Origin: Methanoregula sp.
GTDB taxonomy: Archaea > Halobacteriota > Methanomicrobia > Methanomicrobiales > Methanospirillaceae
Reading direction: 5' to 3'
DNA: 55,109 nt
Assembly: GCA_023228295.1 (NCBI GenBank)
Contig: JALOBP010000008.1
Location: 1 to 55,109 of the forward strand
In this document: piece after piece, positions 42,155-50,076 of the stretch
Position numbering within the stretch: position 1 is the stretch's first letter
Layout of the letters: every line of letters starts with the position of its first letter
The notes under the pieces: generated by a model
Seen by the model: only the letters and a program-made list of their open reading frames with translations
Told to the model about the DNA's origin: nothing
Databases searched by the model: none
Program-made: the position numbers and the translations under genes

Positions 42155-43735
42155 TTATTTTGTCCGTTTGTTTGCCCTGCACGCCTCGACAAACCCGAGG
42201 TAGGGCGGGGACGGGTTCGTAGGCCGCGACTTGAACTCCGGGTGGAACTGGGTGGCAAAGTAGAACGGATGGCCAGGCAGTTCGAGGCACTCCATCCGGT
42301 TCTTGTTCGTTGCCGAGAAGACAAGGCCGGCCTTCTCGAGGGAGGGGATATACTTCGGGTTCACTTCGTAACGGTGCCGGTGCCGCTCGGTGATCTGCTT
42401 CTCACGGTAGAGCTTGTTTGCCAGCGTTCCCCCGCGGATATCCGCGGTATAGTTGCCAAGCCGCATCGTGCCGCCAAGCTCGTTGAGCCCTTCCTGCTCC
42501 GGGAGGAGGGCGATAACGTGCGTGCCCTCGCCAAACTCCTCGCTCGTGGCATCAGCCATGCCGGCCTTGTACCGGGCGAACTCGACCGTTGCCAGCTGGA
42601 ACCCGAGGCAGAGGCCGAGGAAGGGGATGTTATTTTCGCGGGCGAACTTTATCGCCTCGATCTTCCCCTCAATACCCCGCTTGCCAAAGCCACCCGGGAT
42701 CAGGATGCCGTCGTAGTCCTTGAGCGAACCCCGCTCGTACCGTTCGGCATCCAGCCACGCGATCTTGACCTCGGTCGAAAGTGCCCGGCCGGCGTGCTTG
42801 AGTGACTCCTTGATACTGATATACACGTCCTCGATGCCGTACTTGCTGACGATGGCAACGGTCACCCGGTTCGTATACTCCTTGTTGACGATCCGGTACC
42901 AGGTGGTGTCAACCTCTTTTTTATCGAGCCCGAGATGAGCGGAGAGGACATCCGCGATGCCCTCTTTCTCCATCTCCATCGGCACCGCGTAGGTATCCGG
43001 CGCTGTCGCCGCTGATATCACCGCACTCTGGGGGAGATCGCAGAAAGCCGAGATCTTCCGCTTGGTGCCGGCGCTGATCGGGTGCTCGCTCCGGCCTACG
43101 ATAATGTCCGCGTGGAGTCCGAGTTCACGCAGGGCTTTGACCGAATGCTGGGTGGGCTTGGTCTTCATATCCCCCATGGTGTCCGCGGGGATCAGGGTCA
43201 CGTGGATCAGGACATAGTCATGCGGCGGAAGCTCGCCCCGCATCTGGCGGATGGCTTCCAGAAACGGCATGCTCTCGATGTCGCCCACCGTGCCGCCGAC
43301 TTCAACAAGGCAGATGTCAGCTTTTGTCCCATCCGGGAACTCCTCTTCTGCTGCCTGACGGATGCAGGTCTTGATCTGGTCGGTGATATGGGGGATGATC
43401 TGGACCGTCTCGCCAAGGAAATCGCCCCGGCGCTCCTTCTCGATGACCGTGCGGTACACCTTGCCGGTGGTGATGTTGTGGGAAGCCGAGAGTTCGATGT
43501 CGAGGAAACGCTCGTAGTTACCAAGGTCGAGGTCAACCTCGCTTCCGTCCTTTAAGACAAAGACCTCGCCATGCTGGGCAGGGTTCATCGTTCCGGCATC
43601 GATGTTTAAGTAGGGGTCGATCTTGACAGCGGTTACCCGGTAGCCCCGGTTTTTCAGGATGCGGCCAACCGACGCAGCCGTGATCCCTTTTCCCAGTCCG
43701 CTCATTACACCGCCGGTAACAATAATGTATTTCAT
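42155..43735 (-). CDS. pyrG: CTP synthase
   Basis: 526 residues. It aminates UTP to CTP using glutamine and ATP. The N-terminal synthase domain opens with KYIIVTGGVMSGLGKGITAA and contains KIDPYLNIDAGTMNP and the MTG-type EVGGTVGDIES segment. The C-terminal glutaminase domain has IPGGFGKRG, the nucleophile elbow FLGLCLGFQ and the HPEFKSRP end. The length is normal. It is the first gene of the leftward operon; the promoter lies in 43736-43885. Confidence 0.97.
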   Translation of the reverse strand: MKYIIVTGGVMSGLGKGITAASVGRILKNRGYRVTAVKIDPYLNIDAGTMNPAQHGEVFVLKDGSEVDLDLGNYERFLDIELSASHNITTGKVYRTVIEKERRGDFLGETVQIIPHITDQIKTCIRQAAEEEFPDGTKADICLVEVGGTVGDIESMPFLEAIRQMRGELPPHDYVLIHVTLIPADTMGDMKTKPTQHSVKALRELGLHADIIVGRSEHPISAGTKRKISAFCDLPQSAVISAATAPDTYAVPMEMEKEGIADVLSAHLGLDKKEVDTTWYRIVNKEYTNRVTVAIVSKYGIEDVYISIKESLKHAGRALSTEVKIAWLDAERYERGSLKDYDGILIPGGFGKRGIEGKIEAIKFARENNIPFLGLCLGFQLATVEFARYKAGMADATSEEFGEGTHVIALLPEQEGLNELGGTMRLGNYTADIRGGTLANKLYREKQITERHRHRYEVNPKYIPSLEKAGLVFSATNKNRMECLELPGHPFYFATQFHPEFKSRPTNPSPPYLGFVEACRANKRTK

Positions 43736-43885
43736 CAGATCTCCCCAGTTGCTTTACATTTTAGCGCACAATCCCTATTAGTGTTATCTTATGAAGGGAT
43801 TGTCGGGGAGGTACTGCCCCTGCCGGGTCATCTCCTGTCCGGCCAGAGGCAACATTAATTTCACAAAAGGCACCACAGCTATGAC

Positions 43886-44575
43886 ATGAAAGTTGAGCAG
43901 ATAGTTTCCATCCTGGCAATCCTAACCATGGTTGCCGTCTGCATCATGCCCGTTGCTGCGGCAGATGACAGCGATGCGGCAACGGACTACTACAACATCG
44001 CCCAGCAGGCAATTGCTGCCGGCGATTACCAGAAGGCCCTCGAGTACTTCGATATGGCACTCGCTTCCAATACTACACTTCTCGGCATGGGCGATGGCCT
44101 GATGTATACCTACAAGGACCGGGTGGCAGTCCTGACCGATCTCGGCAGGTATGACGAGGCGATCGTTGCAGCCGACCAGGGCATTGCCCTGTATCCCAAA
44201 GAAGCCGGCCTCTGGAACAACAAGGGTTATACCTATTACCAGATGGGCAGGTATAGCGATGCAGCCAGTGCCTATGACACGGCAGTGACGCTTGATTCAG
44301 GTTACCTGAAGGGATGGATCAATAAGGGCGATGCCCTTGTAAAAGCGGGACGAAGCGGGGAAGCCGTTGATGCCTATAAGATGGCCCTCACTCTTGACCC
44401 GGGCAACGCAGATGCCACAACCGGCCTTGCAGAGGCACAGGAATTACAAAAACCTGATGGAATGATGACACTTGTCTATGCCGCCATTGCCGCAATCGCT
44501 GCCGGGCTTGTAATCTGGTACATGAAGTTCCGCAAGACCGGCGATGAGAAGCCCGCGGGCAAAGAAAAGAAATAA
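43886..44575 (+). CDS. Exported, membrane-anchored TPR protein
   Basis: 229 residues. A signal peptide (IVSILAILTMVAVCIMPVAA) is followed by four or so TPR repeats (about 30-190; YQKALEYFDMALA, YDEAIVAADQGIALYPKEAG, YSDAASAYDTAVTLDSGYLK, SGEAVDAYKMALTLDPGNAD), a C-terminal helix (LVYAAIAAIAAGLVIWYMKF) and a basic tail. The repeats would face outwards and hold other surface proteins. It has no obvious operon partner. The gene converges on the thioesterase gene; a T-run follows its stop. Confidence 0.88.
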   Translation: MKVEQIVSILAILTMVAVCIMPVAAADDSDAATDYYNIAQQAIAAGDYQKALEYFDMALASNTTLLGMGDGLMYTYKDRVAVLTDLGRYDEAIVAADQGIALYPKEAGLWNNKGYTYYQMGRYSDAASAYDTAVTLDSGYLKGWINKGDALVKAGRSGEAVDAYKMALTLDPGNADATTGLAEAQELQKPDGMMTLVYAAIAAIAAGLVIWYMKFRKTGDEKPAGKEKK

Positions 44576-44590
44576 ATTTTTTTTACTTTT
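44574..44590 (+). terminator. T-run between convergent TPR and thioesterase genes
   Basis: AATTTTTTTTACTTTTT directly after the TPR stop. No stem precedes it. It is likely a U-tract terminator for the rightward gene. Confidence 0.45.
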
Positions 44591-44595
44591 TAGGT

Positions 44596-45015
44596 TCAGG
44601 TTTTTTCCGCAGTTACCGTGAACGAGGCAGTGGTCCGGGATAGTATCGTCATACCAGCATCGTCCATCCGGACAACACTCTCCATGAATGCAACCCGTCG
44701 GCCTTTCCGGATCACCTGCGCCTCGGCAATGATCGTACCCTCACGGACACCCCGGATGAAACTGGTGGATTCCGAAATGGTGGCTATCCCCTCTCCGGGA
44801 GCAAGCCTGGTATAGAGTGCAAGCGCCATTGCCTCGTCTGCAATTGCTGTGAGCATCCCGCCCTGCAGCCAGCCCACGCCGTTATACATGTCCGGCCGTA
44901 CTGTCATTTTCAGGACCGCCTTTCCCTCACCCGCACTCACTACGTCGATGCCCATGAGGCAGAAGAACGGGTTGGCAGAGCGTCCCCCGGCTGTGATCTT
45001 ATCCAGGTAATTCAT
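44596..45015 (-). CDS. PaaI-type hotdog thioesterase
   Basis: 139 residues of the hotdog fold. Visible are NPFFCLMGIDVVSAGEGKAV, then MYNGVGWLQGGMLTAIADEA (the G-x-hydrophobic GGMLTAIADEAMALAL core with Asp in the catalytic position), TISESTSFIRGVREGTI and a final strand with RTTASFTVT. It hydrolyses acyl-CoA thioesters of unknown specificity. ATG 45015 is chosen; the upstream 26 in-frame codons lack domain character. Confidence 0.87.
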   Translation of the reverse strand: MNYLDKITAGGRSANPFFCLMGIDVVSAGEGKAVLKMTVRPDMYNGVGWLQGGMLTAIADEAMALALYTRLAPGEGIATISESTSFIRGVREGTIIAEAQVIRKGRRVAFMESVVRMDDAGMTILSRTTASFTVTAEKT

Positions 45016-45429
45016 GATTCTCTTAAGGGTTATCGGATTATTGGACGAATAAAATGATCCATTATCACGAACCATCTGGTACGTGAAAGACAAATAGCGT
45101 TAGTGAATACAATAATCATTCTTCCCCATGGTTTTCCCATGAGGCATATTCGGAGATTCAGGCACTTGAAATGACAATTATCATGAAATCGGAGGACGTC
45201 CTCATCACCATCAGCCACCATAAACACGCCTTGCCCAAAATGTATCTGCCACGATTATAATCCCAAAATATTTTCCGTACTATCCCCAACAACTACCTAA
45301 CTACCGACAGGAAAAATGAGCCCGCTTTTTCGAGCATTGGGAAATCGCCACAACAACCCAAAATTAACCTGCATAGCCGCCGGTTTTCATTGCAGGGACT
45401 TGACTGAGGGACATTTGTTACTTCGGATC
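45016..45429. other. 414-bp intergenic region without recognisable features
   Basis: AT-rich region between divergent genes. Short open frames on both strands are not protein-like. The promoters of both flanking genes should lie here, but I cannot place them with confidence. Confidence 0.45.
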
Positions 45430-46725
45430 ATGACCAGGCACGTTCACAGGAGTAGTATTCTTTTTTTCATTGTGGCAATCATTCTGGTTTCACCAGGAGC
45501 CGCCAATTTCATTGACAACCGGGATCAGGTGGAATACCCAGGTTATGCCGGCAATGGACCGGCCCCGGTGTCCACTCACGATGAACAGGACGGGGCAGGA
45601 GGTCCCGTCATATTACCGTTTATCGCCAACAACGAAACAGCGGGAATGATAAAACGCCAGTATACGTTCTCCTTCCAACAGACGAATATCACCATCAGGA
45701 CCAACGTGAGTACTGCCGTATATTACGGTGCAAAAAACGGTGATAAATTCGCACTATCTCCTCATGGAGTCGCACCGGAAAGCCTGGCTCCTGATTACTA
45801 TCGGGCATTTGTTGATGATCCACACCAGGAACCGCTCTACACAGACATCCTGAGGGAGTTCCGCACCATCAGGGAGGAACGCCACTATACTGGCGATGAA
45901 TATCTTGAGCTGCTGACCGTGTTTGTGCAAAGTATTCCGTACGATAATGAATCAGCCGCAAACCCTGATACCCTCTCGCGCTTCCCGGTCGAGACCATTG
46001 TTGATGGTATCGGCGACTGCGATGACAAGAGCGTCCTGCTTGCCGGTCTCCTGTCGCGGGAGGGGTACAACGTCTCACTCCTCCTCTTCATCCCTGAACA
46101 TCACATGGCTCTTGGGGTAAAAAGTGACTGCATGCAGTACGGGGATACCGGGTATACCTATGTAGAGACCACCGGCGTCTCATTTATCGGGGATGTTCCC
46201 GGGAGACTGATCCAGTCGGAAAAATACGTATCTTCCGGCCAGGCTGTGCAAAAAATCCCGATAACAAGTCTTCCTCTGGTGATACGGGTCGGAACAGGTT
46301 CAAAGGATTATACCAGCGCAGATACTTCCGGCTATATCATGCATCAGAAAAAAGCCATTGATGAACGGATCGCATCTATCAGGGAGCGTCTTGACAATAC
46401 CTCATGGGAAAATCCCTCCCGGTACAGGACGCTCATGGAGAGTTATACAATGTACGCTGATATGCATAATTATATAATAACGCACGAGCAGGACCGGGCG
46501 GGAACTTTCCGGTATCTCATATCACGTATGTCAGCAGCAGATTCCTACGGTATTCAGAAATGTAATTTGCGCTGTCTGGATGACATAGTAAATGATGAAA
46601 ATGAACCGGCATGGTACATGCCATGTCCCAGGGGCATCTGGGTGCCGCAACGTTGCATATGGCAAAGCGTACAGCAGGATATGGTCATTCCCTTCCCGTA
46701 CCTGAACCATCCAGGAAAATGCTAA
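45430..46725 (+). CDS. Exported transglutaminase-like protein
   Basis: 431 residues. An N-terminal signal or anchor (SSILFFIVAIILVSPGAA) is followed by an exported transglutaminase/peptidase-like domain (about 150-270). The catalytic triad is seen as Cys in GIGDCDDKSVLLAGLL, His in IPEHHMALGV and an acidic residue in YTYVETTG. Such domains cleave or cross-link peptides. The C-terminus is Cys-rich and without an anchor. ATG 45430 is preferred to 45316 because it starts directly before the hydrophobic helix. Substrate unknown. Confidence 0.85.
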   Translation: MTRHVHRSSILFFIVAIILVSPGAANFIDNRDQVEYPGYAGNGPAPVSTHDEQDGAGGPVILPFIANNETAGMIKRQYTFSFQQTNITIRTNVSTAVYYGAKNGDKFALSPHGVAPESLAPDYYRAFVDDPHQEPLYTDILREFRTIREERHYTGDEYLELLTVFVQSIPYDNESAANPDTLSRFPVETIVDGIGDCDDKSVLLAGLLSREGYNVSLLLFIPEHHMALGVKSDCMQYGDTGYTYVETTGVSFIGDVPGRLIQSEKYVSSGQAVQKIPITSLPLVIRVGTGSKDYTSADTSGYIMHQKKAIDERIASIRERLDNTSWENPSRYRTLMESYTMYADMHNYIITHEQDRAGTFRYLISRMSAADSYGIQKCNLRCLDDIVNDENEPAWYMPCPRGIWVPQRCIWQSVQQDMVIPFPYLNHPGKC

Positions 46726-46850
46726 CCCCATGCGAGCTTTTGTATTGTATTTTTACATCACAATCTTCAGGAAAAACACAGGCACGATGATTGAAACCGT
46801 CAATGCGTAATGCCGCTGATATTACAGAAGTAAAAAGAGATGCAAATCAG

Positions 46851-47672
46851 CTAGATTTCAGCTGATACGGCCAGAACAGGATAACGGGTAGTGTTCGCTG
46901 AACCAGGAGGTTGGACAGCCAGACCATTAAGATCATCACAGCATTTTTCGAGAAGGGACAAGACCCCCTCAGAAAGAACATACCGGGAAAAACGACCATC
47001 TTTCTGTACGTTTAAAATCCCGTCATCGATAAGTCGTTTCATGTGCCAGGTGACTGTCGGACCGGATACCCCGAGGATCTTTTCAAAGTCCATGCGGGAC
47101 ATCAGGGGATTGATGGCAAGTGCGAGGAGGATCTTCTTGTCCAGGTTCTGACGCAGGTATTTCATCAGTCTCTGTTCACTATCACCATATTTTCCGGAAT
47201 TCTCGAAATAACTAATAGCACCATGTTCCTTGAGAAGAATTATCTTCCCCGAATATTTCAGGAGTGTCAGGTGGTAGGTGAGCGTACCACGGGAGATCTT
47301 CATCTCCTGGGCTAACTCAACGAAATTGATCCCGGGCCGGGAGCGGATGAGGGTATAGAGGCTATTTCTGACCGGGCTTGCAAGGATATTGTTTCTGGCA
47401 ATCCTCCTGAATCCAAAGCAGGAAAGGAGTTTCAGGGTAAAAAAAATCTCAACCGGGAAGACAAGGGCCGGGGAGATACCAAGAGCACCGACGATCACCA
47501 TCTCGCGGAAGGTAAGATCCCAGAATGTAATGGAGACGACATCTGCTGCGGCTGTCCCGGTGGCCCCGAACGCCGGTTCAACAGAATAATCCTGCATAAA
47601 TGCAAGTGCGGGTGTGGCAAGGACTGCAAGAAATAGAACAAGCAGCAAACCAGAAAAATATACCCTTTTCAT
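46851..47672 (-). CDS. Membrane-anchored transcription regulator with two winged-helix domains
   Basis: 273 residues. It begins with a signal-like helix (VYFSGLLLVLFLAVLATPALA), a short external stretch and a second membrane helix (IVGALGISPALVFPVEIFFT). Two winged-helix domains follow on the cytoplasmic side: about 105-170 (GINFVELAQEMKISRGTLTY) and 180-245 (MSRMDFEKILGVSGPTVTWH). Methanogens carry many such membrane HTH proteins, mostly unstudied. An external signal could change DNA binding. It follows the exported-protein gene (stop to start gap 42 nt) and its operon is divergent from a gene with a repeated promoter element. Confidence 0.87.
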   Translation of the reverse strand: MKRVYFSGLLLVLFLAVLATPALAFMQDYSVEPAFGATGTAAADVVSITFWDLTFREMVIVGALGISPALVFPVEIFFTLKLLSCFGFRRIARNNILASPVRNSLYTLIRSRPGINFVELAQEMKISRGTLTYHLTLLKYSGKIILLKEHGAISYFENSGKYGDSEQRLMKYLRQNLDKKILLALAINPLMSRMDFEKILGVSGPTVTWHMKRLIDDGILNVQKDGRFSRYVLSEGVLSLLEKCCDDLNGLAVQPPGSANTTRYPVLAVSAEI

Positions 47673-47714
47673 ACTACCCTCTGATCTTTTTTTATTCAAT
47701 CATGAGGCTTGCGG

Positions 47715-48197
47715 TCATAACGTCCCGGGCCGGATCCATGACAGGTTCTCGAGACTGCCATAGGAGATATTTTTCCTGCTTTGTACCTGGAATTTCCAGA
47801 GTCCTGGTGTCATTCCGGCCGGGTTATTGATCTTCAGATCAATCCTTCCGTCAATCCTGCCATCAGTTCCATCATCAAAAGGACCCAGGGTCTTGTCTGG
47901 AGTGATAATTGTTAATGAAATCGGATCGGCAGGGTCCCCGCTGTAGAGCGAGACAATGATGTAGGGGGTATCGGCAGACACGTATTTGGAGAACAGCGCC
48001 GTGTTTTCCCGATATCCGGCACGATCGGATTCAGACACGGGCCCGGCCATCCTGCTGTCCTGAGGTTTTTTCAGGGGATTGTCAACGATTGCAGGAGCAT
48101 TGAGCCGGTTGGGATCCTGAAACGGGACCTGGGATACAAGGGCCATGATAATCACGGCACCGGCACAGAGCATGACGGCAATCCACAGGACTTTCAT
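47715..48197 (-). CDS. Exported or anchored protein of unknown function
   Basis: 160 residues. An N-terminal helix (VLWIAVMLCAGAVIIMALVS) serves as signal anchor. The external part has YIIVSLYSGDPADPISLTII and NNPAGMTPGLWKFQVQS, a beta-sandwich pattern like pre-peptidase C-terminal or carbohydrate-binding domains. I cannot name the family. It is upstream of the membrane winged-helix gene in one operon, so it may be the external sensing partner of that regulator. Its start faces the element at 48265. Confidence 0.7.
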   Translation of the reverse strand: MKVLWIAVMLCAGAVIIMALVSQVPFQDPNRLNAPAIVDNPLKKPQDSRMAGPVSESDRAGYRENTALFSKYVSADTPYIIVSLYSGDPADPISLTIITPDKTLGPFDDGTDGRIDGRIDLKINNPAGMTPGLWKFQVQSRKNISYGSLENLSWIRPGTL

Positions 48198-48264
48198 ATA
48201 CAGAGCTGTTCGCGAAAATGATATCAGGGTTGCCTTTTATCTTCAAAAGAGCCATGTGCCTCCA

Positions 48265-48295
48265 ACATGTAGAGGATTTGCTCATAAATCGTTTA
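48265..48295 (+). promoter_or_regulatory. Shared 31-bp promoter element, copy A
   Basis: ACATGTAGAGGATTTGCTCA then TAAATCGTTTA; identical over all 31 bases to copy B at 49974. It contains an inverted repeat GATTT/AAATC and, with the next bases, a TATA-like TTTAAAT. It ends 68 nt before ATG 48364 and lies within the divergent region next to the operon that encodes the membrane winged-helix regulator. Confidence 0.8.
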
Positions 48296-48363
48296 AATCG
48301 CCGGAGCTTTTTTCTGACTATAAATGTCCCGGCCGCGGCTGTTTCGCGTCCTGGCGGTTACCT

Positions 48364-49695
48364 ATGACAATACAAAAAACCCGTTGCCTGACCAGATCAG
48401 GTCTTATCACCGGCATCCTCATCGCATTGCTGGTGGGGGCATATTTCCCGCCAGTCCTCGCGGGGGCCGGCAGTACCGATACCGGATTCATTGCTTCCGG
48501 TGAGCAACATGCCTCATTACCGGATGAGTCCGGTGCAGACGAAACCGGCATAGCCGATGTCCTTTTCCCTTCCGGGACCGGCGACCGGGCCTGGCGTTTC
48601 GATGTCGATACAACGAGCTTCAAACCCGACGAGTATCTCGTGACCGCTTCAGCAGTTGTAGAAGAAGCCACCGGCACGGCGCTCTTCAACGTTGTGGAGC
48701 GTTCGTCCACGAACGTCAACAGGCCATCTCGTACGCCGGGGTCATCATCCCGCCCGGCAACATCCGGGTATTACATCACCATCGACCCGATCGGAGACAG
48801 GTACATTGGCGAGAAGGTTACGATCACCGGCAGGACCAACCTGCCGGAAGGTGCTGATATGCTCGTGCAGGTCTATTCCTCGTCATTCAAGCCTACGCAG
48901 AAATCCCAGGGCGGGGAGTTCTCCGGTACCTCCGGGACGATCCGTGCATCGGATTTTACCGTTGGCGTTGCCGCTCTCACCCCACTGAAGAAGGACGCGG
49001 GGGTTGTCGGCACCGATACGAAGATTATCAGGACCGGGGCGGTCACGCTCGAAGTGAAGGATGTTACGGGTACTGTTGCGTCGTTCCAGGACATGGTCAT
49101 CGCACAGGGGGGATACCTTTCCTCATCAACGGTACAGGCATCCGGCAGCCGGCATACCGGCATCGTTGTGCTCCGCATCCCGCAGGCCAGGTTCGAGACA
49201 ACGCTTGCCGGTGTGAAATCGGCCGGCATCGTGAAGTTTGTTTCCACGCAGGGCGAGGACGTGACCGAGGAGTATATCGATCTTCAGGCACAGAAAAAAT
49301 CCTACGAGGTTCAGCTTGCCCAGTATTATGTACTGATGAAAAAAGCGACAAAGATCAGCGATATCATAGCGGTCCAGCAACAGATCGATCGTATCCAGAT
49401 CGAGCTGAACCGGCTTGAAGGCCGGCTGAAATATCTCGACAGCCGGATCGATCTCTCGACCATCACGATCACCCTTGAGGAACCGGAACCGGTCCACGCT
49501 GAGCCCGGGCATAATTTCGTATCTGCGATCAACAAGGGGATTGAAGGACTCTTTGGTCTTATCGACGCCATTATCATAACCGCCATCACGTTCATGCCGG
49601 TCATTCTCATCGCGGGCATCGGGTTCTGCCTTTACCGGAAGAGAAAGGGAAAACAGCCGGTCCATGTTGTTTCGGATCCGGCTCAGCAGAAATAA
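48364..49695 (+). CDS. Exported DUF4349 protein with shared N-terminal module
   Basis: 443 residues. A signal helix (LITGILIALLVGAYFPPVLA) is followed by an N-terminal module (about 75-200) with WRFDVDTTSFKPDEYLVTAS, TGTALFNVVE and ILVQVY-type strands ending SSFKPTQKSQGGEFSGTSGT. DUF4349 follows (about 220-390), with IRTGAVTLEVKDV, STQGEDVTEEYIDLQAQKKS and a coiled-coil IQIELNRLEGRLKYLDSRID. A C-terminal helix (AIIITAITFMPVILIAGIGF) and basic tail anchor it. DUF4349 function is unknown; some bacterial members are anti-sigma-like lipoproteins. The start is ATG 48364. Confidence 0.85.
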   Translation: MTIQKTRCLTRSGLITGILIALLVGAYFPPVLAGAGSTDTGFIASGEQHASLPDESGADETGIADVLFPSGTGDRAWRFDVDTTSFKPDEYLVTASAVVEEATGTALFNVVERSSTNVNRPSRTPGSSSRPATSGYYITIDPIGDRYIGEKVTITGRTNLPEGADMLVQVYSSSFKPTQKSQGGEFSGTSGTIRASDFTVGVAALTPLKKDAGVVGTDTKIIRTGAVTLEVKDVTGTVASFQDMVIAQGGYLSSSTVQASGSRHTGIVVLRIPQARFETTLAGVKSAGIVKFVSTQGEDVTEEYIDLQAQKKSYEVQLAQYYVLMKKATKISDIIAVQQQIDRIQIELNRLEGRLKYLDSRIDLSTITITLEEPEPVHAEPGHNFVSAINKGIEGLFGLIDAIIITAITFMPVILIAGIGFCLYRKRKGKQPVHVVSDPAQQK

Positions 49696-49824
49696 GTGGT
49701 GAGCATGGCGGTGCTGATGATTTGTACCCGTTCGACCCCCCCCCGCCAGGTACCAGATCTTTTTTCATAATTTTATATCGTAAAAATGCAAACAAAATGG
49801 CCGGAACCGATGGGGGGTGTAGGG

Positions 49825-49845
49825 GGGTCGGGCGGTGTACTTTGG
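49825..49845 (+). repeat. GTACACC repeat, copy 4
   Basis: GTCGGGCGGTGTACTTTGG, identical over 21 bp with copy 2 (12030), preceded by a G-run. It is followed by GATCAGGGCCGGCCATCC, similar to the flank of copy 3. Confidence 0.8.
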
Positions 49846-49926
49846 ATCAGGGCCGGCCATCCCGATTGGGGAAAAACAGGTTTTTCCGGTGATAATTCCC
49901 GATCACTGCCGGTACGGGATCACAGC

Positions 49927-49946
49927 TGAAGTACACCGCCAGACCC
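49927..49946 (-). repeat. GTACACC repeat, copy 5
   Basis: TGAAGTACACCGCCAGACCC on the plus strand, with 2-3 mismatches to the inverse of copy 4. It lies 27 bp before element B. Confidence 0.7.
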
Positions 49947-49973
49947 CCCTCAGGCCCTGATATCCCAGAATGG

Positions 49974-50004
49974 ACATGTAGAGGATTTGCTCATAAATCG
50001 TTTA
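49974..50004 (+). promoter_or_regulatory. Shared 31-bp promoter element, copy B
   Basis: Identical to copy A over 31 bases and ending 72 nt before ATG 50077. Similarity to copy A continues in the leader: both go on to CTTTTTTC, a TATA-like stretch and ATCCCGG or GTCCCGG. Confidence 0.8.
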
Positions 50005-50076
50005 TTACCCCGAACCCTTTTTTCAACCGTATATCATCCCGGTTGCCGGTATTACGGTGACCCGAGGCGATCAGTC

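Larger units (their letters stand above)
49696..50076. other. 381-bp intergenic region with two repeat copies and promoter element B
   Basis: No gene. It contains repeat copies 4 and 5 (divergent, 82 bp apart) and element B (49974-50004). The T-rich and GC-rich sequence after the DUF4349 stop is not a clear terminator. Confidence 0.6.

Noticed and set aside
49126..49665. 179-codon minus-strand frame opposite the DUF4349 domain
   Set aside because: Shadow frame; the plus strand has DUF4349 and a coiled coil with a membrane anchor.
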